NCBI GenBank assembly: GCA_005879775.1 | Contig: VBJX01000032.1 | Location: forward strand, 2,413-15,365 | DNA: 12,953 nucleotides | Reading direction: 5' to 3' | Source: Chloroflexota bacterium | GTDB lineage: Bacteria > Chloroflexota > Limnocylindria > QHBO01 | Shown here: one piece after another, positions 7,482-12,953 of the stretch | Position numbering within the stretch: the first letter of the stretch is position 1 | Layout: the number at the start of each line of letters is the position of its first letter | Notes under the pieces: model-generated | Told to the model about the DNA's origin: nothing | Seen by the model: only the letters and a program-made list of their open reading frames with translations | Database searches by the model: none | Translations under genes and position numbers: made by a program

Positions 7482-8675
7482 ATGTCGACTGAGCCTCTCC
7501 TGCTCACCGGCCGCGGCCGCCTGTTCGGCGCGCAGCCGTCCGGGGTGCTCACCGATTGGGCGGTGCGCATCGAGGACGGCCTGATCAGCTGGGTTGGCCC
7601 GCGCGGCCAGGCACCTGGCACTGATGCGATCGTCGACCTCGGCGAGGCGCTGGTCACCCCCGGCCTGGTGGATTCGCACACCCACCCGGCCTTTGCCGGT
7701 GACCGATCCGATGAAGCGGGAGCCCGGCTGGAAGGAGTCCCCTACACGGGCGGCGGAATCCTGCGCACGGTCGCCGCCACGCGCGCGGCAGGCGACGATC
7801 AGCTGCGGAGGGCGATCCGCGACCGCCTGGGCAAGGCGCTGGCGACCGGCACCACCACCATCGAATGCAAGTCTGGCTATGGCCTCTCGACCGACGAAGA
7901 GCTGCGCGCCCTGCGACTGATCGGCGAGGCCTCGCAGGGGGTCGAGATGCGGGTCGTGCGCACCCTGCTCGGAGCGCATGCGGTGCCGCCTGAGGCGACC
8001 TCGCACGAGGAGTACGTGACCGTCGTCACGGAGGAGATGATCCCGGCGGTGGCGGCCGCGGGGCTCGCCGAGTTCTGCGACGTCTTCTGCGACCGCGGGT
8101 TCTTCAGTGTCGCCGATGCGACGCGGATCCTGGAAGCCGCCGCCGCGCACGGGCTGGGGATCCGCCTGCACGCCGAGCAGCTGGCGCGCACCGGCTCCGC
8201 CGAGCTGGCGGTGCGGCTGGGGGCATCGAGCGCCGACCATCTCGAGCAGCTGGACGCAGCGGGCGTGGCTGCCATTGCCGCCTCGGAGACGGTGGCAACG
8301 CTCCTGCCCGGACCGGCGATCGAGCTTGGCGGCGGACTGCCACCGGCCCGTGCCCTCCTCGACGCCGGTGCCACGGTCGCGCTCGCCAGTGACGCCAACG
8401 CAGGGACGTTCGGCAGCTCCTCAATGCCCCTGGTGATCGGCCTGGCCGCGACGCTGATGGAGATGACGGTGGCCGAGGCGCTGACCGCTGCCACTGCGGG
8501 AGGCGTCGCTGCGCTCGGCCTCGCCGGGCGGCGGGGCGTGATCGTCGCCGGGGCCGAGGCGGACCTGGTGGCCTGGGACGCCGAGCACGAGGGCGCCTTC
8601 GCGCTACGGCTCGGTGACGTGCGCCCGCTGCGGACGTGGATCGGCGGCAGAGAGGTCATCAACCCGCCTCTATGA
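7482..8675 (+). CDS. hutI: Imidazolonepropionase
   Basis: Cytoplasmic amidohydrolase of 397 residues that opens 4-imidazolone-5-propionate to N-formimino-L-glutamate, the third step of histidine degradation. Visible motifs: metal-binding HTH at 66-68 within VDSHTHPAFAGDR, TTIECKSGYGLSTDEEL (124-141) with K130, GAHAVPPE with H166, LHAEQL with H230, ADHLEQL with H253, and metal/catalytic D304 in ASDANAG. This order and spacing is that of HutI rather than other amidohydrolases, and the length matches the usual 400-410. No hutH, hutU or hutG lies in the window. The stop codon sits inside the -10-like box of the next gene. Family assignment is strong. The residue after D304 is Ala rather than the common Cys, a minor variation. 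Confidence 0.93.
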   Translation: MSTEPLLLTGRGRLFGAQPSGVLTDWAVRIEDGLISWVGPRGQAPGTDAIVDLGEALVTPGLVDSHTHPAFAGDRSDEAGARLEGVPYTGGGILRTVAATRAAGDDQLRRAIRDRLGKALATGTTTIECKSGYGLSTDEELRALRLIGEASQGVEMRVVRTLLGAHAVPPEATSHEEYVTVVTEEMIPAVAAAGLAEFCDVFCDRGFFSVADATRILEAAAAHGLGIRLHAEQLARTGSAELAVRLGASSADHLEQLDAAGVAAIAASETVATLLPGPAIELGGGLPPARALLDAGATVALASDANAGTFGSSSMPLVIGLAATLMEMTVAEALTAATAGGVAALGLAGRRGVIVAGAEADLVAWDAEHEGAFALRLGDVRPLRTWIGGREVINPPL

Positions 8676-8676
8676 T
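8671..8676 (+). promoter_or_regulatory. Leaderless-type -10 box of the flavoprotein gene
   Basis: TATGAT differs from the TATAAT consensus at one base and ends seven bases before ATG 8684. It contains the hutI stop codon TGA (8673-8675). An alternative reading starts the flavoprotein at ATG 8672 with a classical ATGA overlap, which would add MIGL. The family N-terminus (short acidic stretch then DLVVIGAGPAG) favours 8684. Confidence 0.5.
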
Positions 8677-8683
8677 CGGGCTG

Positions 8684-9901
8684 ATGGAGCATTTCGACCT
8701 CGTCGTCATCGGCGCCGGGCCGGCCGGGGAGTCAGCTGCCTTCGCCGCACGGGATCGCGGCGCATCGGTGGCCGTCATCGACCGCGACCTGTTCGGAGGT
8801 GCGTGCCCGTTCTTTGCCTGCATGCCCTCCAAGTCGCTGCTCCACTCGGCGGCCGTGCATGCGGCGGGTGGCGCGTACCCGTGGGAGAAAGCCGTCCAGC
8901 GACGCGACTGGATGATCAATCGAGTCGGCCGCGACTACCCCGATGACTCCGGCCACTGGAAGGACCTTGAGGCGGCGGGCGCTGTGCCGATGCGAGGCAC
9001 GGCCCGGCTGAGCGGGACCGGGCGCGTGACTGTGTCGCACGATGATGTGGAGCATCAGATCGAGGCAGGCGCAGTGATCCTCTCGATCGGCTCCCGCAGC
9101 AAGGTCCCGGAGATGCCGGGACTCGCCGAGATCCCGTACTGGACCAACCGCGAGGCGACCTCTGCGAGGGAGCTCCCCGAGAGCCTGCTCGTCCTGGGAG
9201 CCGGGCCGACGGGCGTCGAGCTGGCCCAGGTCTACGCGCGTTATGGCGTGCCGGTCACCCTGGTCGTGCCAGGGCAAAGGATCCTGCCGCGCGATCATCC
9301 ACGAACCTCGTCGGTCCTGGCTGCGGCGCTGACGCGCGACGGCGTGACGATTCGCACGGGGGGGCGCGCCACGCGCGCGTATCCAGGCGGGGGCACGAAC
9401 GGCTGGCATCGCTTCGACCTCGACGACGGCGGCAGCGTCGAGGCTGCGGCCGTGCTGCTGGCCATCGGCCGGACGCTGCCGCTCGACGGGCTGGGCCTGG
9501 AGACGATCGGCGTCGACGCCTCGTCAGGCCGCCTGAGTCCCGACGACCAGCTTCGGATCGCTCCTGGGGTGTACGTCGCCGGCGACCCGGCCGGGCCCGA
9601 GATGCACACCCACGTCAGCCACTACCAGGGCGACATCGCCGCACGGATCGCGCTTGGCGAGCAGGTCAAGCCCGATCATCGGGCCATCCCGCGCGCCACC
9701 TACACCGACCCGGAGACCGCCTCGGTTGGACTCCTGGTGGAGCAGGCCACCGAGCGAGGCCTGGATGCGGAGGAGCTGAGCCAGGACCTGGCGACCACCG
9801 CCAGGGGCGAGACATCCGAGGCGCAGGGCCACGTCACGATCGTCGTCGACCGCGGCTCGCAGACGCTGGTGGGCACATCCATGAGGCGGTCCTGGCCGTG
9901 A
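8684..9901 (+). CDS. FAD-dependent pyridine nucleotide-disulfide oxidoreductase, frameshifted near the 3' end
   Basis: Flavoprotein of the dihydrolipoamide dehydrogenase/mercuric reductase family that shuttles electrons between NAD(P)H and a disulfide or other acceptor. It begins with the FAD-binding GAGPAG (10-15), then the redox pair C41-x4-C46 in GGACPFFACMPSK. The NAD(P) Rossmann motif GAGPTGVE follows at about 177-184, and the second FAD contact is in VYVAGDPAG. The dimerisation domain starts at TYTDPETASVGL but breaks after LVGT (about 398). The last seven residues, SMRRSWP, are out of frame, and the expected continuation IHEAVLAVKLRTPLSV lies in another frame at 9877-10005. About ten codons typical of the family (GP-x-AGE region) are missing as well. 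As read it has 405 residues versus about 450. It is either a damaged gene or a sequence/assembly error; the substrate is unknown. Confidence 0.88.
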   Translation: MEHFDLVVIGAGPAGESAAFAARDRGASVAVIDRDLFGGACPFFACMPSKSLLHSAAVHAAGGAYPWEKAVQRRDWMINRVGRDYPDDSGHWKDLEAAGAVPMRGTARLSGTGRVTVSHDDVEHQIEAGAVILSIGSRSKVPEMPGLAEIPYWTNREATSARELPESLLVLGAGPTGVELAQVYARYGVPVTLVVPGQRILPRDHPRTSSVLAAALTRDGVTIRTGGRATRAYPGGGTNGWHRFDLDDGGSVEAAAVLLAIGRTLPLDGLGLETIGVDASSGRLSPDDQLRIAPGVYVAGDPAGPEMHTHVSHYQGDIAARIALGEQVKPDHRAIPRATYTDPETASVGLLVEQATERGLDAEELSQDLATTARGETSEAQGHVTIVVDRGSQTLVGTSMRRSWP

Positions 9902-10005
9902 AGCTGCGAACCCCGCTCTCCGTGCTGGCTGACACCATCCACGCCTTCCCGACCGTGGCCCGCGTGCTGGGCACCCTCTTCATCCAGGCGGCCAAACGCC
10001 CCTAG
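9877..10005 (+). pseudogene. Detached C-terminal piece of the flavoprotein dimerisation domain
   Basis: In a different frame from the gene upstream, this stretch reads IHEAVLAVKLRTPLSV, then LADTIHAFPTVARVLG and ends QAAKRP with TAG at 10003-10005. That is the normal end of the pyridine nucleotide-disulfide oxidoreductase dimerisation domain. Joined to the upstream part (8684 to about 9876) the total span is 1322 bases, two more than a multiple of three. A net loss of 3n+1 bases therefore fits. The HAFPT sequence replaces the HxHPT of classical reductases, so the usual catalytic His would be absent even in a repaired gene; I believe this is a trait of the subfamily. The TAG is eight bases before the next gene. 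Confidence 0.8.
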
Positions 10006-10013
10006 ATCGGCTC

Positions 10014-10691
10014 ATGGACCAGACCCTGCTCCTGGCGCTTCTCTTCCTGGCCGCGGCCATCCTCTATGGGTCTGTGGGACACGCCGGCGCATCAGGCTAC
10101 CTGGCCGCCATGGCACTGGTGGGGATCGCTCCCCATGTGATGAAGCCGACTGCCCTGGTCCTCAACATCCTGGTCTCGACCATCGTCACGATCCGCTTCG
10201 CGCGGGCGGGCTACGTGCGCCCGCTCGCCATCCTCCCGTTCCTGATCGGGTCGGTGCCGGCGGCTTTCGTGGGCGGGGCGCTGACCCTGCCAGCCAACAT
10301 CTATCGGCCGATCGTCGGCGGCGTCCTGCTGGTCGCCGCGGCGCGCTTCGGCATCACCGCCGGCCGCGCGAGCGAGGAGTTCCCACCGCGACCCCCGTGG
10401 CCGGCCGGAATGGCAAGCGGCGCTGGCATCGGGCTCCTGGCGGGCCTGACGGGGACCGGTGGCGGCATCTTCCTGACTCCCCTGCTGCTGGCCGCCGGAT
10501 GGGCCGGGACCCGATTCGCCGCGGGCGCCTCTGCGGCCTTCATCCTGGCCAACTCGATGGCCGGGCTGGCTGGCAACATCGGCTCGGTCGGGCACCTCCC
10601 GGCGGCGATCCCGCTCTGGCTGGGTGCAGTGGCGGCAGCAGACGGCTCCCGCCACCCGCATTCCGCCGCGCGCTGGCCGTCGTGCTGGTGA
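10014..10691 (+). CDS. TauE/SafE family permease, frameshifted near the 3' end
   Basis: Membrane protein of the TauE/SafE (DUF81) family, proposed to export sulfite or organosulfonates; the actual substrate is unknown. It has two homologous halves. The first carries GSVGHAGASGYLAAMALVG (19-37) and KPTALVLN (44-51). The second has the signature GLTGTGGGIFLTPLLLAAGW starting at 144. About seven hydrophobic helices remain. The reading frame is normal up to IPLWLGAV (about 206). The tail from there to the stop (residues 208-225, ADGSRHPHSAARWPSCW at its end) is hydrophilic and unlike the family. The expected last helix lies in another frame, ending at 10723. Part of the loop and helix before GSRRLPPPAF also appears missing. 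The start ATG 10014 has no clear SD, and it follows the detached flavoprotein end by eight bases. Confidence 0.85.
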   Translation: MDQTLLLALLFLAAAILYGSVGHAGASGYLAAMALVGIAPHVMKPTALVLNILVSTIVTIRFARAGYVRPLAILPFLIGSVPAAFVGGALTLPANIYRPIVGGVLLVAAARFGITAGRASEEFPPRPPWPAGMASGAGIGLLAGLTGTGGGIFLTPLLLAAGWAGTRFAAGASAAFILANSMAGLAGNIGSVGHLPAAIPLWLGAVAAADGSRHPHSAARWPSCW

Positions 10692-10723
10692 TCGCAGGGC
10701 TGAAGCTGATCTTCCTTCCCTAG
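10634..10723 (+). pseudogene. Detached last helix of the TauE/SafE permease
   Basis: In the frame starting near 10634 the sequence reads GSRRLPPPAFRRALAVVLV followed by IAGLKLIFLP and TAG at 10721-10723. This is the standard end of TauE/SafE permeases, a short basic loop and the final membrane helix. The composite 10014-10723 spans 710 bases, again two more than a multiple of three, so a loss of 3n+1 bases would explain it. The TAG overlaps the stop codon of the convergent oxidase gene in the palindrome CTAG (10720-10723), which supports this frame as the original one. Confidence 0.8.
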
Positions 10724-12108
10724 CTGAGGGCAAACAGGACGCCGGGGTTGAGGATCCCATGCGGGTCGAGTGCGCTCTTGATCGCCCGCATGGCGGCGAC
10801 GTCCGCCGCTCCGCGGTCAGCCTCCAGCCAGGCCGTCTTGGCGATCCCGATCCCGTGCTCGGCGCTGACTGTGCCACCCATCTCGATCGTGAGGCGCAGG
10901 ACCGCATCGTCGACGGTTTCGTCATCGGGCGGCGGACCGATGATCCCCAGGTGCAGGTTGCCCTCACACGCGTGCCCATAGATGAATGTCCGTGAGCCGG
11001 GCGCGACCCTCTCGACCCGTTGGCGGACGGCGCCCACAAACGCGGCCAGCGCAGCCGCCGGGAGCCCCACGTCGAGCTTGTGCGCGACCCCGAGCGCACT
11101 GATTGCTTCGGTATGGCGCTCTCGCAGCCGCCAGAGGCGCTCCCGTCCCGCCTGGTCGCTGGCCAGCACCGCATCGCGCACCAGATCGCCGGCAGCCTGG
11201 ACGACGGCCGCCAGCGCATGGGTCGGATCCTCCGCGGCCTCGGCTTCGACCAGGAGGTAGGCCGGGTGAACTTCTCGGAACGGGGGCTCACCGCCGGCGT
11301 GCTCGAGGACGAGCTGCAGCCCGTCATCGAAGAAGAGCTCGACCGCCGACAGCGATGGCAGCTTCCGTTGCAACTCCCCCGCCAGCTCCACCGCATCCGA
11401 GGAGTTCGCAATGCCGAGCAGGGCGACCACGCGTCGCGCGAGCAGCGGTGTCAGCCGCAGGCGCGCCCGGGTAACGACTGCCAGGGTCCCCTCGCTTCCG
11501 GCAAGGAGGGAGGCCAGGTTGTAGCCGGTGTTGTCCTTTACAAGGCCGGGGAGGCGTCGCAGCACCGTGCCGTCGGCCAGGACCGCCTCGATCCCCACCA
11601 GCTGCGCCCGCATCATCCCGTGGCGCAGGACGTGGATCCCGCCGGCGTTGGTGGCGATCATCCCCCCGACCGTGGCCGAGTCCCTGGCCGCCAGGTCGAC
11701 GCCGAAGCCGTAGCCAGCGGCCCCCGCATGCGCGTGCAGGGCCGCCAGCGTGACCCCTGCCCCGACCGTCACCTCGCCGGCCAGGGGATCGACCTCCTCC
11801 AGGTCACGCAGCCGAAGCGTGCTGAGCACGACCTGCGGCTTCCAGCTCACGGCGCGTGGCACGGACCCTCCGACGAGCCCGGTGTTCCCGCCCTGCGGGA
11901 CCACCACCGCCCCAGCCGCCACGCAGGCTCTGAACACTGCGGCGACCTCCTCGGTCGAGCCGGGGCGCACCACGGCAGCCGCCTCTCCCTGCCAGCGACG
12001 AGTCCAGTCGCTCTCGTACGAAGCGCGCAGGTCAGGATCGGTGAGGACCTGCGCCGGCCCCACCGCGGAGCGAAGGGCGTCGAGCAGGGCCGCAGGTTCG
12101 AGGCTCAT
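10720..12108 (-). CDS. FAD-linked oxidase, D-2-hydroxyacid dehydrogenase (GlcD/D2HGDH-like)
   Basis: A 462-residue flavoenzyme of the VAO/PCMH family that oxidises a D-2-hydroxyacid such as D-lactate, glycolate or D-2-hydroxyglutarate to the 2-oxoacid. The FAD-binding domain holds VVVPQGGNTGLVGGS (68-82), TVGGMIATNAGGIHVLRHG and VKDNTGYNLASLLAGSEGTL. The PQGGNTGLVGG form is the one I associate with D-2-hydroxyglutarate dehydrogenases. The C-terminal FAD-oxidase domain has YGHACEGNLHLGI, with two conserved His and Glu where Asp is usual, and SAEHGIGIAKTAWL near the end. Length is normal for the family. The start ATG 12108 begins the typical N-terminus; extension to 12216 would run into the divergent ABC gene. 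No glcE/glcF partners are seen, which fits a single-subunit enzyme. The exact substrate is uncertain. Confidence 0.92.
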   Translation of the reverse strand: MSLEPAALLDALRSAVGPAQVLTDPDLRASYESDWTRRWQGEAAAVVRPGSTEEVAAVFRACVAAGAVVVPQGGNTGLVGGSVPRAVSWKPQVVLSTLRLRDLEEVDPLAGEVTVGAGVTLAALHAHAGAAGYGFGVDLAARDSATVGGMIATNAGGIHVLRHGMMRAQLVGIEAVLADGTVLRRLPGLVKDNTGYNLASLLAGSEGTLAVVTRARLRLTPLLARRVVALLGIANSSDAVELAGELQRKLPSLSAVELFFDDGLQLVLEHAGGEPPFREVHPAYLLVEAEAAEDPTHALAAVVQAAGDLVRDAVLASDQAGRERLWRLRERHTEAISALGVAHKLDVGLPAAALAAFVGAVRQRVERVAPGSRTFIYGHACEGNLHLGIIGPPPDDETVDDAVLRLTIEMGGTVSAEHGIGIAKTAWLEADRGAADVAAMRAIKSALDPHGILNPGVLFALS

Positions 12109-12115
12109 CGGGCCA

Positions 12116-12121
12116 ATCCTG
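12116..12121 (-). promoter_or_regulatory. Possible leaderless-type -10 box of the FAD-linked oxidase
   Basis: CAGGAT on the minus strand ends seven bases before ATG 12108. It matches the most conserved -10 positions (A at 2, T at 6) but is otherwise poor. It is supported mainly by the same spacing seen at other starts here and by the lack of an SD. Confidence 0.3.
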
Positions 12122-12162
12122 CCACGGGAAACGGCGGTCGAGCGGGCCCACTCGTCTCCTGA

Positions 12163-12168
12163 GATACT
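12163..12168 (+). promoter_or_regulatory. Leaderless-type -10 box of the right-edge ABC ATPase
   Basis: GATACT ends seven bases before GTG 12176, with the SD-less spacer CCGCCGC. The arrangement closely mirrors CATACT seven bases before GTG 6440 at the other divergent gap. Confidence 0.5.
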
Positions 12169-12175
12169 CCGCCGC

Positions 12176-12953
12176 GTGACTGAAGGCCTGGCCCTGGCGA
12201 CCCGCAACCTGCGCAAGAGCTACGGCTCGCGGCTGGCGCTCGACGGCCTGGACCTGTCAGTGCCATCGGGAGTTGTCTACGGCTTCCTGGGGCCCAATGG
12301 CGCGGGCAAGACGACCACCATGCGCCTGCTCACCGGGCTGATCCATCCCGATGCGGGAGACATCGAGCTGCTCGGCAAGCCGTTTGGGCGGCGCGATCGC
12401 CATCGGCTGTTCGACGTGGGGGCCCTCATCGAGTCACCGAGCTTCTACCCGTTCCTCTCCGGGCGGGAGAACCTGCGCGCCATCGGGGCGGCCGGCGCGC
12501 CGAGCTCGCCGAAGCGGATCGACGAGCTCCTCGAGCTGGTCGACCTCACCGATCGCGCCTCCGACAAGGTCTCCGGCTATTCGCTCGGGATGAAGCAGCG
12601 CCTCGGCATTGCCGGCGCCCTGCTCAGCGACCCGCAGCTCCTCCTTCTCGACGAGCCGGCCAACGGCCTGGATCCGGCGGGGATCGTCGCCATGCGCGAG
12701 ACGCTCCGTCGCCTGGCAGCGGGCGGCAAGACGGTCTTCGTCTCCAGCCACATCCTGGGCGAGGTGCAGGTGATGGTCGACATGATCGGCATCATCACCG
12801 CGGGGCGCCTGGTGCGCGAGGGCCCGATCAAGGAGCTCCTGAACGACGAAGGCGTGGTCAGGGTCCGGCTGGCGTCCGGCCAGAGCGAGCCAGCCATCTC
12901 TGCGCTGGCTCCACTGGTCGGGGCCGAGCAGATCACACCCGCCGGCAGCGGCG
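12176..12953 (+). CDS. ABC exporter ATP-binding protein, BcrA/CcmA-like (3' end beyond window)
   Basis: ATPase subunit of an ABC exporter; 259 residues are visible and the gene runs off the right edge. Motifs: Walker A GPNGAGKTT (39-47); VGALIESPSFYPFLSGRENL (81-100), the Q-loop region in which Glu86 stands where Gln is usual, as in bacitracin/lantibiotic-type ATPases; signature YSLGMKQRLG (135-144); Walker B LLLLDE (155-160) with GLD (164-166); and H-loop SSH (190-192). The GTG start at 12176 gives VTEGLALATRNLRKSYG, the normal family N-terminus, and a -10 box lies just upstream. A partner permease would be expected to the right. The sequence is only modestly similar to the ATPase at 2089-3021, so the two are separate systems rather than a recent duplication. 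Drug or peptide export or self-protection is possible but not shown. Confidence 0.92.
   Translation, partial: MTEGLALATRNLRKSYGSRLALDGLDLSVPSGVVYGFLGPNGAGKTTTMRLLTGLIHPDAGDIELLGKPFGRRDRHRLFDVGALIESPSFYPFLSGRENLRAIGAAGAPSSPKRIDELLELVDLTDRASDKVSGYSLGMKQRLGIAGALLSDPQLLLLDEPANGLDPAGIVAMRETLRRLAAGGKTVFVSSHILGEVQVMVDMIGIITAGRLVREGPIKELLNDEGVVRVRLASGQSEPAISALAPLVGAEQITPAGSG

Noticed and set aside
11020..12162. 380-codon plus-strand open frame
   Set aside because: It is antisense to the FAD-linked oxidase, whose motifs are unmistakable; a shadow frame.
1..12953. CRISPR array, insertion sequence, phage genes, tRNA or rRNA
   Set aside because: I found no regularly spaced repeats, transposase motifs, phage proteins or cloverleaf-like intergenic segments; nearly all DNA is accounted for by ordinary genes.

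Overview
The window is very GC-rich and gene-dense (intergenic gaps mostly under 100 bases), with GTG as well as ATG starts and almost no spacer DNA. Two traits narrow the source: the transhydrogenase alpha subunit is split into two genes, and many start codons have a -10-like hexamer 6-8 bases upstream and no Shine-Dalgarno site, as expected for leaderless mRNAs. Both fit a high-GC Actinomycetota or Chloroflexota genome. The large cyclase-ATPase-TPR regulator fits these phyla too. I cannot choose between them from this sequence, and no rRNA or tRNA is present.

Layout. At 1-1484 (minus strand) lie the two alpha-subunit genes of a proton-pumping NAD(P) transhydrogenase; the second is cut by the left edge and pntB would be expected beyond it. 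At 1670-3821 (plus) a tight three-gene operon holds a 138-residue uncharacterised protein, an ABC ATPase and an ABC-2 permease. It converges with 3828-6440 (minus), an 870-residue signalling protein with a class III cyclase-like domain, a STAND/NB-ARC-like ATPase and TPR-like repeats. An 83-base divergent gap separates that gene from a plus-strand run: EamA transporter (6524-7459), imidazolonepropionase HutI (7482-8675), a flavin disulfide reductase (8684-9901) and a TauE/SafE permease (10014-10691). A minus-strand FAD-linked oxidase of the GlcD/D-2-hydroxyglutarate dehydrogenase type (10720-12108) converges on the permease. Divergent from it, an ABC ATPase (12176 onward) is cut by the right edge.

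The genes look like ordinary housekeeping and transport functions: redox balance, export, histidine breakdown and 2-hydroxyacid oxidation. I see no phage, IS element, CRISPR array or defence island. The most notable observations are (i) leaderless-type promoters at about six gene starts, contrasted with proper SD sites inside or ahead of the ABC operon; (ii) two neighbouring genes, the flavoprotein and the TauE permease, each carrying a 3'-end lesion that removes roughly ten codons and shifts the frame by the same amount; and (iii) a cyclase-like domain that keeps its metal aspartates but seems to have lost other catalytic residues.
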